Below are positions 35,436 through 47,341 of a DNA stretch of 64,000 bases, in pieces (position 1 is the stretch's first letter; every line of letters begins with the position of its first letter). The notes below the pieces were generated by a model, which saw only the letters and a program-made list of their open reading frames with translations, was not told the origin of the DNA and ran no database searches. Made by a program: the position numbers and the translations under genes. The DNA is from Ectothiorhodospira lacustris (GTDB lineage Bacteria > Pseudomonadota > Gammaproteobacteria > Ectothiorhodospirales > Ectothiorhodospiraceae), in contig NZ_JAJNQN010000015.1 of the NCBI RefSeq assembly GCF_022227845.1, positions 31,801 to 95,800 of the forward strand, read 5' to 3'.

Positions 35436-36050
35436 ATGATCCGTATCGATTTTCTGCGCCACGGCGAACCGACCGGTGGCGAACGCTATCGCGGCAGCGG
35501 CGTGGATGACCCCCTCAGCGAGACGGGTCTGGAGCAGATGTGGCAGGCCGTGGGGGGGCGTGCACCAACCTCGGTGCCCTGGACCCGGATCATCAGCTCT
35601 CCCATGCGTCGTTGTCTGGATTTTGCAGCGCCACTGTCCCGTACCCTGAATCTGCCGCTCACTCAAGTGCCGGATCTGCGGGAAGTGGGATTCGGTAGTT
35701 GGGAGGGCCGCACCCCGGAGGATCTTCGCAGGAACAGCCCGGAGGAGTTCCTCGCCTTTTTCCATGATCCCATGCACGCCCGCCCCCGGGGCGCCGAGCC
35801 CCTGGACGACTTTCGCCGACGGGTTGATGGGGCGCTGGACGAGATGCTGCGTCAGCATGCCGGAGAGCACCTGCTGGTGGTGACCCACGCGGGCGTGATC
35901 CGGGCGGTCATCTGCGCCGCGCTGGAGGTGCCCACAGAGGCCATGTACCGCATCAGGATCCCTTACGCGGGCGCTACGCGCCTGCGGCGGGATGATCGGG
36001 GCATGATGTTGGAATTCGTCAATCGCCGGCATCCGGCCGACTCCGCCTGA
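35436..36050 (+). CDS. Histidine phosphatase family protein (CobC/GpmB-like)
   Basis: A 204-residue phosphatase of the phosphoglycerate-mutase-like superfamily. The phospho-accepting histidine is in F-L-R-H-G-E (His9); the second conserved Arg is in S-S-P-M-R-R-C; G-x-W-E-G-R-T-P-E is the family loop; and H-A-G-V-I-R-A gives the second catalytic histidine. Members include alpha-ribazole phosphatase (cobalamin pathway) and broad sugar phosphatases. The substrate cannot be settled from sequence. ampE upstream belongs to a CobD-related family, but no cobalamin synthesis gene is nearby. Confidence 0.85.
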   Translation: MIRIDFLRHGEPTGGERYRGSGVDDPLSETGLEQMWQAVGGRAPTSVPWTRIISSPMRRCLDFAAPLSRTLNLPLTQVPDLREVGFGSWEGRTPEDLRRNSPEEFLAFFHDPMHARPRGAEPLDDFRRRVDGALDEMLRQHAGEHLLVVTHAGVIRAVICAALEVPTEAMYRIRIPYAGATRLRRDDRGMMLEFVNRRHPADSA

Positions 36051-36109
36051 CCGCGGTCCCTGCGGCTCGTGCTAACCTTGCGCCCTTTCCATACCTGCCG
36101 GGAGATGCC

Positions 36110-36874
36110 ATGACCCCATTCCTGAAGACCGCCATCGACGCTGCCCTGAGCGCCCAGGACGTGATCCAGCGCTACTATCGCCAGGATGTGGTGGTGGAGA
36201 TCAAGCCGGACCAGACACCGGTGACGGTGGCCGATCTGGAATCGGAAAAGGCCATCAAGTCCATCATCACCGCCGCCTTTCCCGACCACGGTATCTACGG
36301 CGAAGAGACCGGCCAGGAGCGCATGGATTCAGATTACCTGTGGCTCATCGACCCCATCGACGGCACCAAAAGCTTCGTGCGTCGCTATCCCTTCTTCTCG
36401 ACTCAGATCGCCCTGCGCCGCGACGGCGAATTGGTGGCCGGAGTCTCTAATGCCCCCGAGTTCGAGGAAATGGCCTACGCGGAAACGGGGGAGGGTGCCT
36501 TCCTGGCGGGGGAGGCCATTCGGGTGAGCGACATTCGCACCCTGGAAGCCGCGACCCTGTCCATCGGCAACGTCAAGACCCTGGCGGGCGGTCCCGGCTG
36601 GCAGGGGCTGGCGCAGATCGTTCAGCAGGTGAACCGGACCCGGGGTTATGGGGATTTCTACCACTACCACCTGCTGGCTTCGGGGCGTATCGATCTGGTC
36701 GTGGAGTCGGATGTCAACATCCTGGATATCGCCGCACTGGCGGTGATCGTACGTGAGGCGGGGGGTATCTTCACCGACCTTCAGGGTGGTCCCCTGACCC
36801 TGGAAACTACCAGCGTGCTGGCGGCGGCTACCCCGGAACTTCACACCGAGGCCCTGGCCCTGCTCAACCCGTAA
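36110..36874 (+). CDS. Inositol-monophosphatase family phosphatase (HisN-like)
   Basis: A 254-residue Mg2+-dependent, Li+-sensitive phosphatase of the IMPase fold. The metal site shows G-E-E-T-G (64-68) and D-P-I-D-G-T-K-S-F (Asp81, Asp84), and a third acidic residue lies in N-I-L-D-I-A-A, followed by V-R-E-A-G-G-I-F-T-D. The family includes inositol-1-phosphatase, CysQ and HisN-type histinol-phosphate phosphatase. The short G-T-K-S-F-V-R-R-Y-P-F form is typical of the HisN-like group, but that is a tentative choice. A GGGAG site precedes the ATG. Confidence 0.85.
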   Translation: MTPFLKTAIDAALSAQDVIQRYYRQDVVVEIKPDQTPVTVADLESEKAIKSIITAAFPDHGIYGEETGQERMDSDYLWLIDPIDGTKSFVRRYPFFSTQIALRRDGELVAGVSNAPEFEEMAYAETGEGAFLAGEAIRVSDIRTLEAATLSIGNVKTLAGGPGWQGLAQIVQQVNRTRGYGDFYHYHLLASGRIDLVVESDVNILDIAALAVIVREAGGIFTDLQGGPLTLETTSVLAAATPELHTEALALLNP

Positions 36875-36895
36875 GAAAGCCGGGCCTGCCGGGTA

Positions 36896-37110
36896 GTGAG
36901 GGCCGTTTTGAAAGACTCTCCTTCACCGTCGCTCCCGCAATGGACTCAAGAGAAGTGGCTTTCATATCCGTGAGGGCCACTTTGAAAGCGCTTTTTCACC
37001 GTCACTCCCGCGAAAGCGGGAGTCCAAGGCTGTCAGTCCGCGACTGGTTTCCCGCTTTCGCGGGAATGACGGGCTTTTATGTCCGTGGGAATGACTGATT
37101 GATGCCCGCG
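36896..37110. repeat. Composite dRS3-like element (copy D)
   Basis: The direct repeat GTGAGGGCC-N2-TTTGAAAG occurs at 36896 and 36970. A palindrome pair follows, CTCCCGCGAAAGCGGGAG (about 37004) and TTCCCGCTTTCGCGGGAA (about 37049), then degenerate GGGAATGAC units to about 37110. It lies between the IMPase-like gene and bpt, which converge; nothing else is seen in the 289-bp gap. Confidence 0.75.
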
Positions 37111-37163
37111 GGAATGACGGACCTACAACCGATGTTTGCCGGGATGCGTGGCTCGGGGCGCCT

Positions 37164-37874
37164 TCAGGTGGTTACGGGTGTCCAGATGCCGTTGATCAGC
37201 CCTTCCCCCGGCTGGAAGCGGTTCTTGTAGGCCATCTTGGGGCTCTGGGCATTCCAGTAGCCCAGATAGACGTGGGGCAGGCCTTCTTCCCGTGCACGCC
37301 GGATCTGCCATAGTATCGCCAAGGTGCCCAGGCTGCGCGCCCGGGCCGCTGGATCAAAGAAGGTATAGACCGCCGACAGGGCGTCCGGCAGCCGGTCGAC
37401 CACCGCCACGCCCAGCAGTCTGCCGTCTTCCCTGAACTCCACCAGCCAGGTGCGGCACCATCGGCTGGTCACGAATCCCAGATAGCTTTCCGGTGTGGGG
37501 TTGTCCATGCCGCCGCCTCGGTGGCGTTGAGTCACATAGAGCGTGTACAGGTGATAGTGTTCTGAATCAAATCCCGCCTCATGGGTGATGATCGAGAGCC
37601 CCTCGTTACGCTTGAGCGCACGACGCTGACTGCGATCCGGCGTGAAGTGCGCCACGGGTATCCGATAGGGGACGCAGGCCCGGCAGTGGGGACATTGATG
37701 GCGGTACACATGATTGCCGCTACGGCGAAAGCCGTTGTGAAGCAGTTCCCCGTAGATCCCGACATCCATCGGCCCGCCCGGATCGGCAAACAGGCTCACC
37801 ATTTTCCTGTCCTCCAGGTATGGGCAGGTATCCGGCGCCGTGGCATAGAAGATCAGAGATTCATGTTGAGACAC
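37164..37874 (-). CDS. bpt: Aspartate/glutamate leucyltransferase
   Basis: Leu/Phe-type N-end-rule enzyme (Bpt, ATE-related) that adds leucine to proteins with N-terminal Asp or Glu, marking them for ClpAP. The start is set at GTG 37874, giving 236 residues, the family's usual length; upstream codons run through a terminator-like hairpin. Motifs include C-P-Y-L-E-D-R, Y-R-H-Q-C-P-H-C-R-A-C, R-R-A-L-K-R-N, L-G-V-A-V-V-D and the end Y-L-G-Y-W-N-A-Q-S-P-K-M-A-Y-K. The cysteine cluster and the GNAT-like fold residues are intact. It is divergent from metH. Confidence 0.93.
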   Translation of the reverse strand: MSQHESLIFYATAPDTCPYLEDRKMVSLFADPGGPMDVGIYGELLHNGFRRSGNHVYRHQCPHCRACVPYRIPVAHFTPDRSQRRALKRNEGLSIITHEAGFDSEHYHLYTLYVTQRHRGGGMDNPTPESYLGFVTSRWCRTWLVEFREDGRLLGVAVVDRLPDALSAVYTFFDPAARARSLGTLAILWQIRRAREEGLPHVYLGYWNAQSPKMAYKNRFQPGEGLINGIWTPVTT

Positions 37875-37937
37875 GGTGCGAGTCCGGATCTTTTTGCAAG
37901 ACAAAAAAAGGGCCGCCAGCGGCAGCCCGAACCGTGT
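37871..37937 (-). promoter_or_regulatory. Structured bpt leader: start-codon stem around a terminator
   Basis: On the minus strand, ACACGGT (plus-strand 37931-37937) can pair with ACCGTGT (37871-37877), which contains the GTG start of bpt. Inside this outer stem lies a terminator hairpin, GGGCTGCCGCTGGCGGCCC (37910-37928), with seven Ts (37903-37909). A transcript entering from upstream would either terminate 29 nt before the start codon or have the start codon paired. That suggests an attenuator or regulated leader. The remaining 37938-38171 holds a 14-bp palindrome and the metH promoter region. Confidence 0.5.
37903..37928 (-). terminator. Terminator in bpt leader (minus strand)
   Basis: A G+C-rich stem-loop (37910-37928) followed on the minus strand by seven T residues. 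Its position upstream of the bpt start, with no gene ending here, marks it as attenuator-like or as the end of a short untranslated RNA. Confidence 0.7.
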
Positions 37938-38045
37938 GAGGATGGAGACCCGCAAATAACAGCGGGACAATGGCCAAGGATCAGGAGACCCGGGATATGT
38001 CCTTCAGCCACGAATCGAGGCTAGTGCAGGTTGAGTTGTAAATCT

Positions 38046-38059
38046 CTGATCTGGATCAG
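38046..38059. promoter_or_regulatory. 14-bp palindrome, FNR/CRP-like operator
   Basis: CTGATCTGGATCAG is a perfect inverted repeat (CTGATC-TG-GATCAG). It matches the FNR/ANR consensus TTGAT-N4-ATCAA at 8 of 10 positions. It lies between the divergent bpt and metH genes and could act on either. An extended -10 element (TGTTATGCT, 38138-38146) is present downstream for metH. Confidence 0.4.
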
Positions 38060-38171
38060 TTGCCGGCCGGGATGGCGGTCATGCCCCGAATGCGGGTTCG
38101 GCGGCGGGGTGGTGCCTACGAATGGGTCTTGCAGGCATGTTATGCTGAAAAACTTTGACGCAACCGGATAG

Positions 38172-41939
<3,768 letters not shown>

Positions 41940-41974
41940 GCCCCGTTCACATCGTCACATCCATCGGAGTCCCC

Positions 41975-43516
41975 ATGCCTGAGTCCCGCGACACGGAACA
42001 CGACTCGCACCGCCTCGTCCTGCGCAATACCCGCCTGAAAGACTACGACGGCATCCATCACATCATGGAGGCCGTCTATCCCAGTCTGGACGGTGCCTGG
42101 AGTCGGGAACAGTTCGAGTCTCAGATCCAGCGCTTTCCCGAAGGCCAGATCTGCATCGAGGACAACGGCCGGGTGGTGGCTGCCGCCATCAGCCTGATCG
42201 TGGACTATCGGCGCTGGGGCGATCGTCATAAATACTGGGAGATCACCGGCAACGGCTTTCTTACCACCCATGATCCGGACGGCGATACCCTTTACGGGGT
42301 GGATGTGTTCGTGGATCCGGAATACCGGGGTATGCGCCTGGGGCGCCGTCTCTACGATGCCCGCAAGGAACTGTGTGAAAAACTCAACCTGCGGGCCATC
42401 GTCGCCGGCGGCCGTATCCCCGGCTACGCCCGTTACCGGGATGAGATGAGCCCCCAGCAGTATGTGGAACTGGTGAAATCCCATGAAGTCACCGATCCGG
42501 TGCTCACCTTCCAGCTCTCCAACGACTTCCACGTACGCAGGATCATCAACGACTACCTGCCCGACGACAAGGAATCCCACGCCTACGCCACCCTGCTGGA
42601 GTGGATCAACATCTATTACGAGGAAAAGGAAACCCTCATCGGTGCCACCAAGCAGGTGGTACGGGTCGGGGCGGTGCAGTGGCAGATGCGCCCCCTGAAA
42701 TCCCTGGACGAACTGTTGCAGCACGTGGAATATTTCGTCGACGCGGTGTCCGGTTACCAGGCCGACGTGGTCCTGTTCCCGGAATTCTTCAATGGTCCGC
42801 TGATGGGCCAGTTCAACCAGGACAACACCGCCGAGGCGGTGCGCCACCTGGCCGACTACACCGACACCCTGCGTCAGGAGATGGTCAATCTGGCCCTGGC
42901 CTACAACATCAACATCATCGCCGGCAGCATGCCCGAGTACGATGGACGGGAGCTGCGCAACGTCTCCTACCTGTGCCGTCGGGACGGCAGCTGGGACAAG
43001 CAGTACAAGCTGCACATCACCCCGGATGAACGGGCCTACTGGGGCCTGAAGGGCGGCGATGAGGTCCGCATCTTCGAGACCGACTTCGGCAAGATCGGCA
43101 TCCTGATCTGCTACGACGTGGAATTCCCGGAACTGCCCCGTCTGCTGGCGGACCAGGGGTTGCAGATCCTGTTCGTGCCGTTCTGGACCGACACCAAGAA
43201 CGCCTATCTGCGGGTACGTCGCTGCGCTCAGGCCAGGGCCATCGAGAACGAGTGCTACGTGGTCATCTCCGGCAGCGTGGGCAACCTGCCCAAGGTCGAG
43301 AATATGGACATGCAGTACTCCCAGGCGGCGGTCTTCACCCCCTCCGACTTCGCCTTCCCCCATGACGCGGTGGCCGCCGAGGCCACCCCCAATACCGAGA
43401 TGACCCTGATCGCGGACCTGGATCTGGACAACCTCAAGGAACTGCGCACCCACGGCGCCGTGCGCAACCTAGTGGACCGGCGGCTGGATCTGTACGAGGT
43501 GCGTTGGAAGCGTTGA
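41975..43516 (+). CDS. GNAT acetyltransferase-nitrilase fusion
   Basis: A 513-residue cytoplasmic protein joining two enzymes. Residues about 10-215 form a GNAT N-acetyltransferase domain, with the acetyl-CoA segment V-D-P-E-Y-R-G-M-R-L-G-R-R-L-Y. Residues about 225-510 form a carbon-nitrogen hydrolase (nitrilase superfamily) with the catalytic triad Glu270 (L-F-P-E-F-F), Lys345 (Y-K-L-H-I-T-P) and Cys379 (I-C-Y-D-V-E-F-P). This fusion is a known family, but its substrate is not established; it may both acetylate and hydrolyse related amines or amides. It lies 35 bp after metH and may be co-transcribed. Confidence 0.9.
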   Translation: MPESRDTEHDSHRLVLRNTRLKDYDGIHHIMEAVYPSLDGAWSREQFESQIQRFPEGQICIEDNGRVVAAAISLIVDYRRWGDRHKYWEITGNGFLTTHDPDGDTLYGVDVFVDPEYRGMRLGRRLYDARKELCEKLNLRAIVAGGRIPGYARYRDEMSPQQYVELVKSHEVTDPVLTFQLSNDFHVRRIINDYLPDDKESHAYATLLEWINIYYEEKETLIGATKQVVRVGAVQWQMRPLKSLDELLQHVEYFVDAVSGYQADVVLFPEFFNGPLMGQFNQDNTAEAVRHLADYTDTLRQEMVNLALAYNINIIAGSMPEYDGRELRNVSYLCRRDGSWDKQYKLHITPDERAYWGLKGGDEVRIFETDFGKIGILICYDVEFPELPRLLADQGLQILFVPFWTDTKNAYLRVRRCAQARAIENECYVVISGSVGNLPKVENMDMQYSQAAVFTPSDFAFPHDAVAAEATPNTEMTLIADLDLDNLKELRTHGAVRNLVDRRLDLYEVRWKR

Positions 43517-43538
43517 GGGTCGGAGCCGGGGAGGCGGC

Positions 43539-44123
43539 TCAGCCGATGCCCGGTACCGTCTGCTGCATGGGGTCCGCCGGCGGCGGGTCTTCCGGTTCCC
43601 CGGGAACCAGTACCTCCAGCAGTTCCAGTTCAAAGATCAGGGTCTCCCCCGGCCCGATGACGGCCCCGGCCCGCCCCTCGCCGTAGGCCAGCCAGTGAGG
43701 CACCACCAGCCGGGCCCGACTGCCTGCCGGCATGTTCACCAGGGCCTCCCGCCAGCCGGGGATCGTATCCTGCACCGCCACCACCGACGGTACCGCCCGA
43801 CGCCGGGAGCTGTCGAACACCCGCCCATCCAGGTGCATGCCCCGGTAATGCACCACCACCTGGTCTTCCAGGGTCGGCACGGGCCCGTCACCCCGGTCCA
43901 GCATCTCCACCTGCAGGCCGCTGGGGAGGGTCACGACCCCGGCCTGTTGCCCGTTGCGGCTACGATAGGCCTCGCCGTCCTCGATATTCACCTCCACCAG
44001 CAGGCGGGCCTCCTCGGCCTGCTCCGGGGTCAGCCCGCAACTGCGCGCGCCCAGGAACAAGGCCACCAGCAGCACCAGGCTCAGGACCGATAAAAACAGG
44101 ACATTGCGCAACAGACTCAGCAT
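43539..44123 (-). CDS. FKBP-type peptidyl-prolyl isomerase, membrane-anchored
   Basis: ATG 44123 starts just before a single hydrophobic anchor (V-L-F-L-S-V-L-S-L-V-L-L-V-A-L-F-L); 194 residues. The FKBP domain covers about 60-170: V-V-V-H-Y-R-G, D-G-R-V-F-D-S-S, I-P-G-W-R-E-A-L, G-S-R-A-R-L-V-V-P, L-A-Y-G and F-E-L-E-L-L-E-V. It should catalyse proline isomerisation in the periplasm for folding of exported proteins. A Pro/Glu-rich tail ends the protein. It lies 4 bp after the SDR gene, so the two form an operon. Confidence 0.93.
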   Translation of the reverse strand: MLSLLRNVLFLSVLSLVLLVALFLGARSCGLTPEQAEEARLLVEVNIEDGEAYRSRNGQQAGVVTLPSGLQVEMLDRGDGPVPTLEDQVVVHYRGMHLDGRVFDSSRRRAVPSVVAVQDTIPGWREALVNMPAGSRARLVVPHWLAYGEGRAGAVIGPGETLIFELELLEVLVPGEPEDPPPADPMQQTVPGIG

Positions 44124-44127
44124 CGGA

Positions 44128-44823
44128 TCACCAGGGGATGTCGCTGCCGTCGATATCAATGAAGCGGCCACTGTCCGCCAGGGACAGGTGCTCGAAGATC
44201 CCCCGCATGGCGGTGACGCTCCGGGTGGTGTCGATTTCCCCGTTGGGGCCGCCCATGTCCGTGCGTACCCATCCCGGATGCTGAGCCACCACGGTGATGC
44301 CCCGGGCCTTCAGATCCCGCGCCGCACTGACCACCACCGCGTTCAGGGCGGCCTTGGTGGAACGGTAGATGTAGGAACCGCCGGAGCCGTTGTCCCCCAT
44401 GCTGCCCATCTTGCTGGAGAGATTGATCATCAGGCGACGGTTGCCGGCGGCCACCGGATCGACCAGGGCCTCCATGATCTTCAGCGGGGCCACGGTGTTG
44501 ATGTGAAGGGTCTCCATCCAGCCCGCCACGTCCGTGTTGCCGAAGGCGCTTGCGGGACCGTAGCTGCCGGCGTTGTTGATCAGGATGTCCACCGGCGTAT
44601 CCGAGAGGATGCCCGCCAGCGCCTGGATCTGGACGGGGTTGGTCACATCCAGGGGATGTACGCTGACCCGGCCCCGGGTCTTGGCGGCCAGGCGGTTCAG
44701 CTCCCGGGCCTGCTCCGGGTGGCGGCAGGCGGCGAGCACCCGTGCACCGGCCTCGGCGTACTGCTGCGCAAACGCCAGCCCGATACCCCGGTTGGCCCCC
44801 GTGATGACTACGGTTTCCGTCAT
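44128..44823 (-). CDS. Short-chain dehydrogenase/reductase
   Basis: A 231-residue NAD(P)-dependent classical SDR. The start is ATG 44823, immediately before the cofactor motif T-G-A-N-R-G-I-G (8-15); a longer frame exists but lies before the Rossmann fold. N-N-A-G is at 83-86, the catalytic Ser at 136/137, and Tyr153/Lys157 in Y-R-S-T-K. The end W-V-R-T-D-M-G-G-P matches the C-factor-like/YbbO-like SDR group. Substrate unknown. It heads a two-gene operon with the FKBP gene. Confidence 0.9.
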   Translation of the reverse strand: MTETVVITGANRGIGLAFAQQYAEAGARVLAACRHPEQARELNRLAAKTRGRVSVHPLDVTNPVQIQALAGILSDTPVDILINNAGSYGPASAFGNTDVAGWMETLHINTVAPLKIMEALVDPVAAGNRRLMINLSSKMGSMGDNGSGGSYIYRSTKAALNAVVVSAARDLKARGITVVAQHPGWVRTDMGGPNGEIDTTRSVTAMRGIFEHLSLADSGRFIDIDGSDIPW

Positions 44824-44869
44824 GCCGCTTTCTCCTCCGCACAAAAATGAACAGTCCGATAAAAATATT

Positions 44870-44987
44870 CTGAATAAGCCATTCCCGCGCAAGCGGGAAT
44901 CCGGTCACAGGCTGAAAATCCTTGACTCCCGCCTTCGCGGGAGTGACGGCAAGGGGCCTGCTCGGTGACGGCAGCGGACTTGTTCAG
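44870..44987. repeat. Composite dRS3-like element (copy E)
   Basis: Bounded by CTGAATAAG (44870-44878) and CTTGTTCAG (44979-44987). It holds ATTCCCGCGCAAGCGGGAAT (about 44882) and CTCCCGCCTTCGCGGGAG (about 44926) with a 25-bp spacer, then two degenerate tandem units (GTGACGGCAAGGGGC type). It is the shortest complete copy, 118 bp. The rest of 44824-45140 shows no other recognisable structure. Confidence 0.8.
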
Positions 44988-45140
44988 TGTTTTCATAATG
45001 GCTTGAGTGCTGCAAGGGATCAAGCGACCGACGGAAGGAGTCCGTGTACTGACCAGTCGGGAGGCATCGCCGGGTGTCAGGCGCTAAACTCAACCGTTAA
45101 AACCACACCGATGCTCATGCCGGAGCGGGAGAAAGGATCG

Positions 45141-46412
45141 ATGAGTTCATCAGCCCATGCAGTTACGGTTCTGGTCGTGGATGATTCCAGGGTCATGCGA
45201 CAGGCATTGAACAAGATTCTCAGCTCCCGTTACCAGGTGCTTGAGGCCGAGGACGGGGAAGCGGCCTGGCGCCTGCTGGAGCGTGAGCCCGCCATCGCCG
45301 GCATTTTCACCGATCTGTCCATGCCCGGGCTGGATGGTTACGGCCTGCTCAAACGGGTGCGTGACAGTCAGGATGCGCGGATCAGGGGGCTGCCGGTGGT
45401 CGTCGTGACCGGCAACGAAGATGATGTGGGCACCGCGCAGCGGGTACGGGATCACGGCGCCGACGAGATGCTGAAAAAACCGTTTCGCGCTGAAGAGGTA
45501 CTCAAGCTCACGACGCGTCTGTTGGGCACCCCGGCCCCGGGAGCCGTGCCCGCCTCTGCGGTTGCCATCGCCCCGGCGGATGAACTCCAGTCGTTGCGCG
45601 ATCAGCTGGCCCAGGCCCTGACCCAGGCCACCGCCGCGCTCAAGGGGCGGGATCAGGTGGAGAAGGAACTCAAGCAGTTGCGGACCGAGCTGATGTTGCG
45701 CCAGCAGACCTCGGATGAGCGGGAGATGCAGGTGCGCCTGAAACAGCAGGAACAGGCCCTGGCCACGGCCCGTGCCGGAGAGCAGCGGCTGGTGGCGGCG
45801 CTGGAGCAGCAGCAGGCCCGTAACAACGAACTGGAGGCGCGGCTGCAGAGTCTGACCCGGGATCTGGAACAGGCCGCAGCAGAACTGGTCCGGGCCCGTG
45901 AGCGGCCGGACGTCCCCGAGCGCCGGACACGCAATCAGGAGGCCCGCATCAAGGCCGAGGAGCTGGCCCGACTGCAGGCGGAGGACGAACTACTGACTGT
46001 CAGCCGACGTCTGGAGGAGGTGGAAACGGCCCTGGCCGCCGCTCACCAGGAAGTGCATGCGGCCAAGGCGGATACGGGGCGTCTGCGCAGCACTCAGCGG
46101 GAGCGGGAACAGCAGCTGGAAGCCCATTGCCGGGAACTGGAGGGCCGGTTGGCCCAGGTCATGACCCAGGTGGCCGAGGCCGCGCCCCGAGACAAGGCGG
46201 AGACATCCGGCCCGGTGATCGCCGAACCGGTATCCGGCCCTTCGCCGAGCGTCGCGGAAGCGTTCAGGGATGAGCGCAAGGGGTCAGAATCGGTGGCGCG
46301 CTGGGAAGCGGAGCGTGGCCGTGCGCGTCGTCGTCGGACGTGGCTGATACTCTCGGCGGGCGGCCTCGCGGCACTGGTTCTGGCATTCTGGCTGGGGACC
46401 CTGCTGGGATGA
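45141..46412 (+). CDS. Response regulator with coiled coil and C-terminal membrane anchor
   Basis: The ATG at 45141 has an AAAGGA site 7 bp upstream; the open frame before it is repeat DNA. Of 423 residues, about 8-128 are a CheY-like receiver domain: acidic pair in V-D-D-S, phospho-acceptor Asp58 in F-T-D-L-S-M-P-G, and Lys near 109 in L-K-K-P-F. A long Gln/Glu/Arg/Leu-rich coiled coil spans about 150-340. The C-terminus has R-R-R-R then one TM helix (W-L-I-L-S-A-G-G-L-A-A-L). There is no DNA-binding or enzymatic output. It may organise other proteins at the membrane. An HDOD gene follows 67 bp later. Confidence 0.85.
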   Translation: MSSSAHAVTVLVVDDSRVMRQALNKILSSRYQVLEAEDGEAAWRLLEREPAIAGIFTDLSMPGLDGYGLLKRVRDSQDARIRGLPVVVVTGNEDDVGTAQRVRDHGADEMLKKPFRAEEVLKLTTRLLGTPAPGAVPASAVAIAPADELQSLRDQLAQALTQATAALKGRDQVEKELKQLRTELMLRQQTSDEREMQVRLKQQEQALATARAGEQRLVAALEQQQARNNELEARLQSLTRDLEQAAAELVRARERPDVPERRTRNQEARIKAEELARLQAEDELLTVSRRLEEVETALAAAHQEVHAAKADTGRLRSTQREREQQLEAHCRELEGRLAQVMTQVAEAAPRDKAETSGPVIAEPVSGPSPSVAEAFRDERKGSESVARWEAERGRARRRRTWLILSAGGLAALVLAFWLGTLLG

Positions 46413-46479
46413 ACGATGTTGCCGTGGCGGCCCGGGTTCCAGGGTGTATGATAGGCGGGCAACCACTTCGGGGGTGAGC

Positions 46480-47337
46480 ATGTCACTCAGCATCGAACAA
46501 CTGGTGGAAGAATCCACGGGACTGGTCTCATTGCCGGCGGTAGCGGTGCGCCTGAATGCCATGGTCAATGACCCGGACAGTACCGCGGCGGATATCGGTC
46601 GCCTGATCAGCCAGGACCCGGCCCTGACCATTCGTCTGCTGCAACTGGCCAACAGCCCCTTCTTCGGCCTGTCCCATCGAGTGGAGACCATCTCCCGCGC
46701 CGTCACCGTGATCGGTACTTCGCAGATCCGGGATCTGGTACTGGCCACCAGCGTGGGGCAGGCCTTTGAGCGTATCCCCAACGAACTCATGTCCATGGAG
46801 GCCTTCTGGCGTCACAGTGTCTACTGTGGCCTCATTGCCCGGATGCTGGCCGAAGACCTCAACCTGCGTCACAGTGAGTCCATGTTCATCGCCGGCCTGC
46901 TCCATGACATCGGCCGGTTGCTGGTCTTCAACCGGGAGCCGGACGAGGCCCACAAGGCCTTTCTGCTGAGCCTGCAGAATGTGAGCACTTTACCGCCCCA
47001 CGAAGCCGAGCGCCGGATTCTCGGGCATGACCACGCCCAGGTGGGTGGGGCGCTGGCGGCCCGTCTCAACCTGCCCCGGAAGCTTCAGGATTGCATCCGC
47101 TATCACCACGAGCCGGCGAGCCCCACGGACTATCCCGTCGAGGTCGCCCTGGTCCACATTGCCAACAGCGTGGCCCACATGGCCGAACTGGATACCCAGG
47201 ACCCCGGCGATGTCCCTCCGATCGACCCCCGGGCCTGGGAGCGTGTCGGACTGGAACCTGATGTGGTGCGTTCCCTCATCGAACGGGCGCAGCAGCAGGT
47301 GGTGGATGTGGAATCCCTGGTCCTGCATCACCCCTGA
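46480..47337 (+). CDS. HDOD domain protein
   Basis: A 285-residue signalling protein; ATG 46480 has GGGGTGAG upstream. The HDOD (degenerate HD) domain covers about residues 15-215. L-P-A-V-A-V-R-L-N and D-P-A-L-T-I-R-L-L-Q-L-A-N-S are the typical opening. The metal-ligand remnant is L-L-H-D-I-G-R-L, followed by E-x-x-I-L-G-H-D-H-A-Q-V-G. HDOD proteins act in chemotaxis-like, stress or cyclic-di-GMP-linked signalling, usually without known enzymatic activity. The position after the receiver-domain gene suggests they work together. Confidence 0.87.
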   Translation: MSLSIEQLVEESTGLVSLPAVAVRLNAMVNDPDSTAADIGRLISQDPALTIRLLQLANSPFFGLSHRVETISRAVTVIGTSQIRDLVLATSVGQAFERIPNELMSMEAFWRHSVYCGLIARMLAEDLNLRHSESMFIAGLLHDIGRLLVFNREPDEAHKAFLLSLQNVSTLPPHEAERRILGHDHAQVGGALAARLNLPRKLQDCIRYHHEPASPTDYPVEVALVHIANSVAHMAELDTQDPGDVPPIDPRAWERVGLEPDVVRSLIERAQQQVVDVESLVLHHP

Positions 47338-47341
47338 GGGC

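Noticed and set aside
37938..38171. Cobalamin or SAH riboswitch ahead of metH
   Set aside because: I looked for a B12-box-like or SAH-aptamer core in the metH leader and saw none; only the palindrome and a possible extended -10 were recognised.
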